From assembly GCF_004353185.1 (NCBI RefSeq), contig NZ_SMUS01000015.1:25492-89491 (forward strand): a stretch of DNA of 64,000 nucleotides. The letters run 5' to 3'. How positions within the stretch are numbered: position 1 is the first letter of the stretch; every line of letters begins with the position of its first letter. The DNA is from Clostridium cuniculi (lineage in GTDB: Bacteria; Bacillota; Clostridia; Clostridiales; Clostridiaceae). A program made the translations under genes and the position numbers. A model generated the notes under the pieces. That model made no database searches. It saw only the letters and a list, made by a program, of their open reading frames with translations, and was not told the DNA's origin. This document shows, piece after piece, positions 35,454-43,376 of this stretch.

Positions 35454-37139
35454 ATGAAAAATTCAAAATTGAAAAAAATGTGTGCAGTGTTAATGGCTGC
35501 AACCATTGGCACATCTTTGTTCATTGGGTGTGGAAATACTAATAATACATCTAATGAGGAAAGTAAAGCTAATAATACTTCTACAGAAGTAAAGCAAGAG
35601 ATTATTTATAATCTAGGTGCTGATCCACAAACAATCGATCCATTGCTTAACACAGCTATAGATGGTTCAAATGTTATTGTTAATGCTTTCGAATGTTTAA
35701 TGGTACTAAATGATAAAAATGAAGCTGAACCTGCTGCTGCTGAAAGTTATGAAGTTTCTGATGATGGTTTAGTTTATACATTTAAGCTAAGAGAAAATGG
35801 TAAATGGTCAGATGGGGAACCAGTTACAGCTAATGATTTCTATTATGCTTGGATGAGAGGAATGGATAAAGAGACTGCAGCTGAGTATTGTTATCAATTC
35901 TTCTATATTAAAAATGCTGAAAAATATTATAATGGGGAAGTTTCAGCAGATGAAGTTGGTCTCAAAGTATTAGATGATTATACTTTAGAAGTTACTTTAG
36001 AAGCACCAACTGCATACTTTACTCAATTAATAGCTCATCAAACTTACTCACCAGTAAGAGAAGATATTGTTTCTGCTAATCCAGATACTTGGGCTACTAG
36101 TCCTGAAACATATATTGGAAATGGTGCATTTAAATTAGTACAATGGGATATGAAAGATAAATTAGTATTTGAAAAGAATGAGAATTATTGGGATGCAGAT
36201 AATGTAAAGTTAGAAAAACTAACATTTAAGTTAGTAACAGATGCAACAACTGCTTACTCTGAATTAAAAGCTGGTAACTTTGATGTTGTAAACTCTGTTC
36301 CTCCAAATGAAATTGAACCTGGTAAAGAAGAAGGGGTAGTTCAAATAATTCCAAAACTTGGTACCTATTTCTTTGTAATTAATGTTGGTAAACAAGATAA
36401 CTTAAAGGATGATGTTAAAGAAGCTTTAAATAATAAATTAGTAAGACAAGCTATATGTTTAGCTATTGATAGACAAGAGATAATAGATAATGTTGGTAAA
36501 GCAGATCAAGTTGCTTCTTATAGCTTTGTACCATTAGGTATTTCTTCAACAGATGGTGGAGAGTTCTCTGATAAAGAATATTATGACCCACAAGATATGG
36601 AAAGTAATATTGAAAAAGCAAAAGAATTATTAAAAGAAGCAGGATATGAAAATGGAGAAGGACTTCCAACACTTGAGTTAATGTATAATTCAGAAGAATC
36701 TCATAAAGATGTTTGTCAAATTGTACAACAAAATTTAGCTGAAGTTGGTATAAATGTTGAATTAACAAACCAAGAATGGGCAGTATTTTTAAACACAAGA
36801 CAAAATGGTGAATATCAAATTGCAAGACATGGTTGGATTGGTGACTACAGTGATCCTATGACATTTTTAGATATGTGGGTAACTGATGGTGGTAATAATG
36901 TTTCTGGATTTAGCAACTCAGAGTATGATGCTTTAATAGCTGAGGCAAAAGTTGAGACTAATCTTGAAAAAAGAGAAGAATTATTAAGAAAAGCTGAGGA
37001 TATATTAATGGAAGAAGCTCCTATTATTCCTGTATATTTCTATACAACAGTAATGGCATGGAATGATGATGTTGAAGGTATATTAGTAACATCTTTGGGT
37101 AAAGTCTATTTTAAAAATGCTTATAAAATATCAAAATAA
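35454..37139 (+). CDS. Oligopeptide ABC transporter substrate-binding lipoprotein (OppA type), copy 1
   Basis: This 561-residue family 5 solute-binding lipoprotein has the lipobox LFIGCGN, a Ser/Asn/Thr-rich linker, then the SBP_bac_5 pattern (GADPQTIDPLLN; LVYTFKLRENGKWSDGEPVTANDF; VRQAICLAIDRQEI). It should bind peptides for an Opp-type importer. No permease or ATPase gene is near, so it must use a transporter encoded elsewhere. A closely similar paralogue is encoded at 41477. The ATG at 35454 has AGGGGGCG upstream, so an ORF extension to 35403 is rejected. Confidence 0.9.
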   Translation: MKNSKLKKMCAVLMAATIGTSLFIGCGNTNNTSNEESKANNTSTEVKQEIIYNLGADPQTIDPLLNTAIDGSNVIVNAFECLMVLNDKNEAEPAAAESYEVSDDGLVYTFKLRENGKWSDGEPVTANDFYYAWMRGMDKETAAEYCYQFFYIKNAEKYYNGEVSADEVGLKVLDDYTLEVTLEAPTAYFTQLIAHQTYSPVREDIVSANPDTWATSPETYIGNGAFKLVQWDMKDKLVFEKNENYWDADNVKLEKLTFKLVTDATTAYSELKAGNFDVVNSVPPNEIEPGKEEGVVQIIPKLGTYFFVINVGKQDNLKDDVKEALNNKLVRQAICLAIDRQEIIDNVGKADQVASYSFVPLGISSTDGGEFSDKEYYDPQDMESNIEKAKELLKEAGYENGEGLPTLELMYNSEESHKDVCQIVQQNLAEVGINVELTNQEWAVFLNTRQNGEYQIARHGWIGDYSDPMTFLDMWVTDGGNNVSGFSNSEYDALIAEAKVETNLEKREELLRKAEDILMEEAPIIPVYFYTTVMAWNDDVEGILVTSLGKVYFKNAYKISK

Positions 37140-37140
37140 A

Positions 37141-37172
37141 AAAGAGAGTCTTAATTGGCTCTCTTTTTTTAT
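37141..37172 (+). terminator. Terminator of oppA copy 1
   Basis: AAAGAGAG/CTCTCTTT stem with a continuing T-run. Confidence 0.85.
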
Positions 37173-37240
37173 TGTTATAAAATATAAAATGGACCTGTAA
37201 TAAATTTAAATATAAATTATTTTGTTACAGATAAAAAGTT

Positions 37241-37966
37241 TCAACCTTTACAACTATAAATAAATTTTTTGAACAAATCTAATGTTGTAGAATCATGTGC
37301 GACCATCATTTCAGGGTGCCATTGTATACCTACTACAAATGGTTCATTTATCATTTCAATAGCTTCAATTATTCCATCTGGAGATACAGCAGTATTTTTA
37401 AAGTTAGGGGCAACTTCTTTAACTGCTTGATGATGAGCACTATTAACAATATAACTATCGCCAAATATTTCGTGTACAATACTATTTTCTTCTATATAAA
37501 TAGGATGGCACTTTTCTGAAAGATGGCTTTCTTGTTTATGAAGTATTGGTGAATCTGTAGCATAGGATATATCTTGATGTAATGTTCCACCACAGGAAAC
37601 ATTAAGAATTTGACATCCTCGACATATTCCTAAAATAGGCATATTTAATTCAAGGGCTTTTTGGGCTAAATTAATATGATACCAGTCAACTAAATCATTA
37701 CAATTTCCTAAAAGGGGCCTAGGAAGTTCTTTATAGGATAATGGATTAACATCAATACCTCCAGGAAGCAGTAAGCCATCACATGCGGATAATTGATCAA
37801 GTAAAATATCAATATCGTTTATTAAAGGCAAAATAACAGGAATTCCTCCTGCTTCAGCAATTGCTCTTGGATAGTTATTATTTACTCTAGTATAATCTTC
37901 ACCTGCAAATTCTATCCTAAAATCCTTAACTATCCCACCAGCTATTGCTATTAGTGGTTTTTTCAT
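37241..37966 (-). CDS. Gamma-glutamyl hydrolase-like class I glutamine amidotransferase (peptidase C26, PuuD-like)
   Basis: This 241-residue protein has the catalytic Cys in LGICRGCQILN and the His-Glu pair in VGIQWHPEMM, with GLLLPGGIDVNP as the oxyanion strand. PuuD-like enzymes split gamma-glutamyl amides such as gamma-glutamyl-GABA, and the substrate here is unproven. The start is the ATG whose complement lies at 37964-37966 with AAGGAGGGGAT upstream on the minus strand, since a 22-residue extension would enclose that site. It sits in a peptide-use neighbourhood. Confidence 0.88.
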   Translation of the reverse strand: MKKPLIAIAGGIVKDFRIEFAGEDYTRVNNNYPRAIAEAGGIPVILPLINDIDILLDQLSACDGLLLPGGIDVNPLSYKELPRPLLGNCNDLVDWYHINLAQKALELNMPILGICRGCQILNVSCGGTLHQDISYATDSPILHKQESHLSEKCHPIYIEENSIVHEIFGDSYIVNSAHHQAVKEVAPNFKNTAVSPDGIIEAIEMINEPFVVGIQWHPEMMVAHDSTTLDLFKKFIYSCKG

Positions 37967-38148
37967 TTTATCCCCTCCTTGAAATAAATCTTCATCATAT
38001 ATTATACGAAAAAAAAGAAATACTTTAAACATTTATAAGAAAAAAATACATATATTACAAGAGTGATTTATCTTAATATTTTCTAATGGGAACGAAAGTG
38101 AAGAGAAATTATAAAATATATTATAAGCATTTGAGGAGGTAATATAAA

Positions 38149-39105
38149 ATAGGAAATACAACAAAATCGAATTATACTTATGATAAGATGGTTATAGATT
38201 TACAATATTTGAAAAAAATATATAGTAATAATATAGATATAAATATAATCGGAAATTCTCATGATAATAGGAATATTTATGAAGTAATATTAGGAAAAAG
38301 TAATAGTAAACAACACGTATTGATACATGCAGGAATCCACGGTAGAGAGTACTTAACTTCCTTATTAATTATGAAGCAAATAGAATATTATCTAAAGAAT
38401 TATGAAGAGGGTGAATATTGTGGAATTAAATATAGCGATTTATTTAATTCGGTAGCTTTTCATTTAATTCCCATGGTAAATCCAGATGGAATTACTATAA
38501 GTCAAATAGGTATAAAAGGTATACGAAATGAAAAATTAAAAGACTCTATTTATGAATGTTATTATAATGATTTAAGTGCTAGATATACTTGTGATAGATT
38601 TAAAAATTATTTAAGAAAATGGAAGGCAAATGCTATTGGGGTAGATTTAAATAGAAATTTCGATGCAGGATGGAATGAAATAAATCAAAGTAAAAAATGT
38701 TCTTTTGCAAATTATAAAGGAAAATATTGCAATTCTGAACCTGAATCTAAGGCACTTGTTAATTTAGTTAATAAATATAATTTTATTTACACAGTTAGTT
38801 ATCACTCATCAGGAAATTTAATTTATTGGGATTATAGAGATAGCTTAGTAAAGAAAGAGAGTAGCAATCTAGCTGACCTTATTTCAAGTGTAACAGGATA
38901 TAAAAAAGAAAAAAGTGATAGTGAATACTCGGAAGTTGTACCAGGTGGATTTAAGGATTGGGCATCTTCTAAGCACAATAATCCAATACCCAGTGTAACT
39001 ATTGAAGTTGGCTTAGGAAAGTGTCCATTAAAAAATTCAGAATTTAAGTATATTTGGAATGCTAATTATAGAGTTTTGGCGGCTATTGCATATATGTTAA
39101 GATAA
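38149..39105 (+). CDS. M14 family zinc carboxypeptidase, probable AUA start
   Basis: This 318-residue M14 peptidase has the zinc motif HGRE (IHAGIHGREYLTS), the second-zinc His in VSYHSSGNLIYW, substrate-binding LNRNF and the catalytic Glu in VTIEVGLG. The closest type is gamma-D-glutamyl-diamino acid or peptide carboxypeptidase. The only ATG in the usual region (38188) would cut the first strand. In-frame codons upstream read NYTYDKMVIDLQYLKKIY, and the YTY...DL pattern is the normal M14 beginning. The frame is open only back to 38143, and no ATG, GTG or TTG occurs there. ATA at 38149 lies eight bases after GAGGAGGT and is the best start. No signal peptide is visible. Confidence 0.82.
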   Translation: MGNTTKSNYTYDKMVIDLQYLKKIYSNNIDINIIGNSHDNRNIYEVILGKSNSKQHVLIHAGIHGREYLTSLLIMKQIEYYLKNYEEGEYCGIKYSDLFNSVAFHLIPMVNPDGITISQIGIKGIRNEKLKDSIYECYYNDLSARYTCDRFKNYLRKWKANAIGVDLNRNFDAGWNEINQSKKCSFANYKGKYCNSEPESKALVNLVNKYNFIYTVSYHSSGNLIYWDYRDSLVKKESSNLADLISSVTGYKKEKSDSEYSEVVPGGFKDWASSKHNNPIPSVTIEVGLGKCPLKNSEFKYIWNANYRVLAAIAYMLR

Positions 39106-39226
39106 AAAGTTATAGTTATTACATTAAAAATATGTTCCTATATTTTATATTGAATTTTTTTTACAAAAAGGGAAGTATAATAATAAATGATATAATGAGT
39201 GGAAAGGAATTTATTAATATCTGAAT

Positions 39227-39571
39227 ATGAGTAAAAAGAGATTTGTAATTAAGTTTGAAGATAATAATAGAAAACTTCCAATTGAAGCTGAACCAAATAG
39301 TATAATAGATTTAGTAAAAAATAATAAAGTCAAGCAAAGAAGAATTTTTGATGAAAATGGAAAAGTTATAAAGGACATTGATACGTCAAATCACAATCAG
39401 CCTAAGTTCCATCCCATGGGTGCACATAAACATGTATATAATTTTAATAATTATGGACATCCTCATGGAAAGAGTGAAGAATTAACAGATGAAGAAATAT
39501 CTCAAAATAAAGATATAATTTTTGAAGAAATTAATCATAATTATGATTATCTTAATGAGGATATTGAATAA
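39227..39571 (+). CDS. Hypothetical protein with His-rich segment
   Basis: This is a 114-residue protein of unknown function. The segment FHPMGAHKHVYNFNNYGHPHG is rich in His, Gly and Asn, then an acidic helix (ELTDEEISQNKDIIFEEI) follows. It vaguely recalls small domains near polymorphic toxins or phage proteins, but I cannot name a family. The nearest ribosome-like AAAGGA is 18 bases before the ATG, which is long. A CTG two codons upstream would be nearer. Confidence 0.55.
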   Translation: MSKKRFVIKFEDNNRKLPIEAEPNSIIDLVKNNKVKQRRIFDENGKVIKDIDTSNHNQPKFHPMGAHKHVYNFNNYGHPHGKSEELTDEEISQNKDIIFEEINHNYDYLNEDIE

Positions 39572-39627
39572 ATCTAGCAAATAAACTATATTTTTTCAGG
39601 AATTAAATAGAAATTTTAAAATGGCAA

Positions 39628-39663
39628 CAAAAAATACCAATTGATATTGGTATTTTTTGTTTT
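39628..39663 (+). terminator. Terminator
   Basis: AAAAATACCAAT/ATTGGTATTTTT hairpin followed by TGTTTTA. From here to 39800 the gap shows nothing else that I can name. Confidence 0.8.
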
Positions 39664-39801
39664 ATATGGTGGACAAATGTATTTAGCAAATGTATAATGT
39701 AAAAAACAATATAAAAGGTAATAAAATAATTAGTATTATAGTTTATTATTAAACATTTATTGGGGATTTAATAAAATACAAATATTATAAGGTGTTAAAG
39801 A

Positions 39802-39829
39802 ATAATAACTTAACATAAGATGTTATTAT
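39802..39829 (+). promoter_or_regulatory. Inverted repeat upstream of M42 peptidase gene
   Basis: ATAATAAC (39802-39809) and GTTATTAT (39822-39829) repeat the arm sequence found in the leader of oppA copy 1 (35252-35275). It may be a shared operator or RNA hairpin, but this is a short AT-rich match. Confidence 0.35.
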
Positions 39830-39871
39830 AATATCTATTTAAAATGCTAATTATTATTTAGGGGGTACAGT

Positions 39872-40951
39872 ATGATTAACATCAAAATTTTAGAAGAATT
39901 ATCAAATGCATTTGGACCATCTGGATTTGAAGATGAAGTTACAAATGTAATAAAGAAACACTGTAATGAAATGATAGTAGAAAATGATTCTATGAATAAT
40001 GTTTATGCAAGGCTAAAAAATTATGATGGTAATAAATTAGTTGTTATGTTAGATGCACATACTGATGAAGTTGGATTTATGGTCCAAGCTATTAATGATA
40101 ATGGCTTATTAAGCATTGTTCAATTAGGTGGATGGCATAATACAAATATTCCGGCACATACTGTTTATGTAAAAAATAGAGATGGTGAACTTATTAAAGG
40201 GATAACAACTTCTAAGCCAGTTCATTTTATGACCGCTAGTGAAAAAGTTAATAATTCATTAGAAATAGAGGATATCTTTGTAGATGTTGGTGCTAGTAGT
40301 AGAGAAGAAGTTTTAGAGGTTTTTAATATTAGGGTTGGAGATCCAATAGCTCCAAAAGTTGAATTTGATTTTAATGAAAAAAATGGAGTTTGTTATGGCA
40401 AAGCTTTTGATAATAGAATAGGATGTTTTTGTATTATAGAAACATTAAAAGCATTATCTGAAATAAGTGATTTAGAGGTAGATGTTGTTGGAGCTTTCGC
40501 AGCACAAGAGGAAGTTGGTACTAGAGGAGCACAAGTTACATCGCAAATTATTAAACCAGACTTAGCAATAGTGTTTGAAGGATCACCAGCAGATGATTTA
40601 TATTATTCTAAAAATATATCACAAGGTGTATTAAAAAATGGAACACAAATAAGAAACCTGGATCAAGGTTATATAGGAAATCCTTTATTTATTAGACATG
40701 CAGAAAAAGTTGCAGAAAAACATTCAATAAAATATCAAAATGCGGTTAGACGTGGGGGATCTACTAATGCGGCAAAGATAAGCTTAACTTCCAAAGCGGT
40801 ACCAGTATTAGTTTTAGGTATTCCTTCAAGGTATGTTCATAGTCATTATAACTATTGTGCTAAAGAAGATATAGAATCATCAGTCTCATTAGCTGTTGAA
40901 GTAATAAAAAGTCTTACTGAAGAAGTTATAAATAATATTTTAAGAAAATAA
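39872..40951 (+). CDS. M42 family metallopeptidase (glutamyl aminopeptidase/endoglucanase-like)
   Basis: This 359-residue cobalt/zinc aminopeptidase of the M42 type has metal-site blocks MLDAHTDEVGFM, GKAFDNRIGC, FAAQEEVGTRGA (general base Glu and metal Glu), IVFEGSPADD and a final His in VHSHYNYC. The family forms large tetrahedral shells and trims peptides inside the cell. A GGGGGT site precedes the ATG. It is located between two oligopeptide-binding protein genes, consistent with peptide uptake and breakdown. Confidence 0.93.
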   Translation: MINIKILEELSNAFGPSGFEDEVTNVIKKHCNEMIVENDSMNNVYARLKNYDGNKLVVMLDAHTDEVGFMVQAINDNGLLSIVQLGGWHNTNIPAHTVYVKNRDGELIKGITTSKPVHFMTASEKVNNSLEIEDIFVDVGASSREEVLEVFNIRVGDPIAPKVEFDFNEKNGVCYGKAFDNRIGCFCIIETLKALSEISDLEVDVVGAFAAQEEVGTRGAQVTSQIIKPDLAIVFEGSPADDLYYSKNISQGVLKNGTQIRNLDQGYIGNPLFIRHAEKVAEKHSIKYQNAVRRGGSTNAAKISLTSKAVPVLVLGIPSRYVHSHYNYCAKEDIESSVSLAVEVIKSLTEEVINNILRK

Positions 40952-40960
40952 TGTTAATTA

Positions 40961-40988
40961 AGAGAATCATAAGGTTCTCTTTTTTTAT
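40961..40988 (+). terminator. Terminator of M42 peptidase gene
   Basis: AGAGAATC/GGTTCTCT stem with a run of T. Confidence 0.8.
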
Positions 40989-41141
40989 AAGTGTCTTTGT
41001 GAAATGGTATAAATAGTTAAAAATGTTCACTTATAGGTAAATGTTAAATTTTAAAAAAACAATATTAAATATAAAGAAATTCAAATAACTTTTTAAAAAC
41101 ACATATGGGTAAAAAAAGGAGTAAATTAAGTGAATTAGCCA

Positions 41142-41157
41142 TTGTTAACGTTAACAT
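41142..41157 (+). promoter_or_regulatory. cre-like palindrome upstream of oppA copy 2
   Basis: TTGTTAACGTTAACAT fits the cre consensus WTGNNARCGNWWWCAW at every position and is a perfect palindrome over 14 bases. CcpA or another LacI-family regulator could bind. It stands about 100 bases upstream of the best promoter (41247-41274), so it may act from an upstream position. The 40989-41476 gap holds no gene that I can see. Confidence 0.55.
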
Positions 41158-41246
41158 TATTTTAATATTAAATTGACATTTTAATTAATATAATAAAAAA
41201 AACTTAATAATATATTAAAAAAACAATATTCTTTTTAACAATTTTT

Positions 41247-41274
41247 TTGACAAATATTAAATTTTAATTATAAT
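41247..41274 (+). promoter_or_regulatory. Promoter of oppA copy 2
   Basis: TTGACA (41247-41252), a 16-base spacer and TATAAT (41269-41274). It implies a leader of nearly 200 bases, AT-rich with scattered weak inverted repeats. Confidence 0.65.
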
Positions 41275-41476
41275 TAAATTATAACTTAACCAATTTTTAG
41301 TTCATAAGTAATTAAATAGAATTAAGTTGTAAGATCTAAACATTAGCTTATAATTTTAATCTTATAAATACTTTTAGGGGCAGAAATTATAAGAGTAAAT
41401 ATATGGTTTATATATTATAAAAAGATATAAATTGCATAATGCAGTTTAGTTATAAATACAAAGGGGGCAATTAAAG

Positions 41477-43165
41477 ATGAAAAGTTCAAAACTAAAAAAA
41501 CTATGTGCAGTATTAATGGCTGCAACTCTTAGTACAACATTATTTTTTGGATGTGGAAGTACTTCTTCAAATGAGGGGAATAATACCAACTCAGAATCTA
41601 AAACTACAACAAATAAGGATACTAAACAAGAATTAGTATTTAATTTAGGAGCTGACCCTGAAACAATAGATCCAACAATAAATACAGCTTCAGAAGCATC
41701 AACAGTAATACTTAATGCATTCGAATGTTTAATGACACTTGATGAAAATGATAATGCAGTAGAGGGCGCAGCTGAAAGTGTTGAAGTATCAGAGGATGGA
41801 TTAGTATATACTATTAAATTAAGAAAAGATGGGAAATGGTCTGATGGAGAACCAGTAGTAGCAGACAATTTTAAGTATTCTTGGATAAGAGCATTAACTA
41901 AAGAAAATGCAGCTGAGTATGCTTATCAATTATTCTATATTAAAAATGCGGAAAAATACTATAATGGAGAATTAAGTGCTGATGAAGTAGGAATTAAAGT
42001 TATTGATGACTATACATTAGAAGTAACATTAGAGGCGCCAACAACTTACTTTAAACAATTATTAGCATTTCCAACTTATGCTCCATTAAGAGAAGATATT
42101 GTAAGTGCAGATCCAGATGGATGGGCTACAAAGCCAGAAACTTATGTAACTAATGGTGCATTTAAGCTGGTACAATGGGATATGAAAGACCAATTAGTAT
42201 TTGAAAAGAATGAAAATTATTGGAATAAAGATAGTATTAAATTAGATAAATTAACATTTAAACTTGTAACAGATGAAACAACTGCTTATTCAGAATTACA
42301 AGCTGGTAACTTTGATGTTGTTAATTCTGTTCCACCAAATGAAATAGAACCTGGAAAAGAAGCTGGTTTGGTACATGTTTCACCAAAGCTTGGAACATAT
42401 TATTTCGGTATTAATGTTGGTAAACAAGATAATATGTCTGATGATGTTAAGGAAGTTTTAAGTAACAAATTAGTTAGACAAGCTATAAACTTAGCAATAG
42501 ATAGACAAGAAATAATTGATAATGTTGGTAAAGCAGAACAAGTTCCTGCATATAGCTTTGTTCCTCAAGGAATTTATAACCCTGATGGTACAGAATTTGC
42601 TGATAAAGAATATTATGATCCTTTAGATATGGAAGGAAATATTGAAAAAGCAAGAGAGTTATTAAAAGAAGCTGGATATGAAAATGGTGAAGGAATACCA
42701 ACTATTGAATTAATGTATAACTCTGAAGGTGCACATAAAGATATTTGTCAAATTGTTCAACAAAACTTAGCTGAAATTGGAATAAATGTAGAACTAACTA
42801 ATCAAGAATGGGCAGTTTTCTTAAATACTAGACAACAAGGTGGATATGAAATTGCAAGACAAGGATGGATTGGAGATTATTCAGATCCTATGACATTCTT
42901 AGATATATTTGTAACTGGCGGTGGTAATAATGATTCTGGATATAGTAACCCAGAGTATGATAAATTAATTGCTGAAGCTAAAGTTGAATCTGATACAGAT
43001 AAGAGAAAAGAATTATTAAGAGAAGCTGAAGATATATTAATGGAGGATATGCCTATACTTCCAATTTACTATTATACAACTGTAATGGGATGGAATGAAA
43101 ATGTTAAAGGGATTCAAGTTTCTGTTTTAGGAACTGTTTACTTACAAGGAGCTTATATAGAATAA
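41477..43165 (+). CDS. Oligopeptide ABC transporter substrate-binding lipoprotein (OppA type), copy 2
   Basis: This 562-residue lipoprotein has the lipobox LFFGCGS and is closely related to the one at 35454. Long blocks are shared, for example NGAFKLVQWDMKD, FEKNENYW, NFDVVNSVPPNEIEPGKE and LTNQEWAVFLNTRQ. The two probably arose by duplication and may have diverged in peptide preference. No permease is encoded nearby. AAAGGGGGCA precedes the ATG. Upstream control seems different from copy 1, with the cre-like site at 41142. Confidence 0.9.
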   Translation: MKSSKLKKLCAVLMAATLSTTLFFGCGSTSSNEGNNTNSESKTTTNKDTKQELVFNLGADPETIDPTINTASEASTVILNAFECLMTLDENDNAVEGAAESVEVSEDGLVYTIKLRKDGKWSDGEPVVADNFKYSWIRALTKENAAEYAYQLFYIKNAEKYYNGELSADEVGIKVIDDYTLEVTLEAPTTYFKQLLAFPTYAPLREDIVSADPDGWATKPETYVTNGAFKLVQWDMKDQLVFEKNENYWNKDSIKLDKLTFKLVTDETTAYSELQAGNFDVVNSVPPNEIEPGKEAGLVHVSPKLGTYYFGINVGKQDNMSDDVKEVLSNKLVRQAINLAIDRQEIIDNVGKAEQVPAYSFVPQGIYNPDGTEFADKEYYDPLDMEGNIEKARELLKEAGYENGEGIPTIELMYNSEGAHKDICQIVQQNLAEIGINVELTNQEWAVFLNTRQQGGYEIARQGWIGDYSDPMTFLDIFVTGGGNNDSGYSNPEYDKLIAEAKVESDTDKRKELLREAEDILMEDMPILPIYYYTTVMGWNENVKGIQVSVLGTVYLQGAYIE

Positions 43166-43197
43166 TAAAATATTGTGAATTAAATAAAGTAAAATAG

Positions 43198-43246
43198 ATA
43201 TAGGATATATTAGTGTACTTCACTAATATATCCTATATTTTTTATT
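43198..43246 (+). terminator. Strong terminator of oppA copy 2
   Basis: ATATAGGATATATTAGTG pairs with CACTAATATATCCTATAT, about 18 bp, a 5-base loop and a T-run. Confidence 0.9.
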
Positions 43247-43376
43247 ATTAATTTCTTTAATAATAAAAATAATTTTTTACAATTATTTATTTTCAAACAA
43301 AAAACTTCAAATTATATCAAGTTTTATGTTATAGTATTAAAGTTGTATTAGATATAAGTTAAAGGGAGAGATATAT

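Noticed and set aside
36463..36825. 120-codon minus-strand ORF inside oppA copy 1
   Set aside because: Leu/His/Gln-rich antisense shadow. A similar shadow appears inside oppA copy 2, as expected from coding similarity.
37967..38032. 22-residue extension of the C26 hydrolase
   Set aside because: The strong ribosome site lies inside this extension, directly before the shorter start.
41173..41194. TTGACA/TATAAT pair near the cre-like site
   Set aside because: The spacer is only 10 bases, too short for a sigma-A promoter. The pair at 41247-41274 is better.
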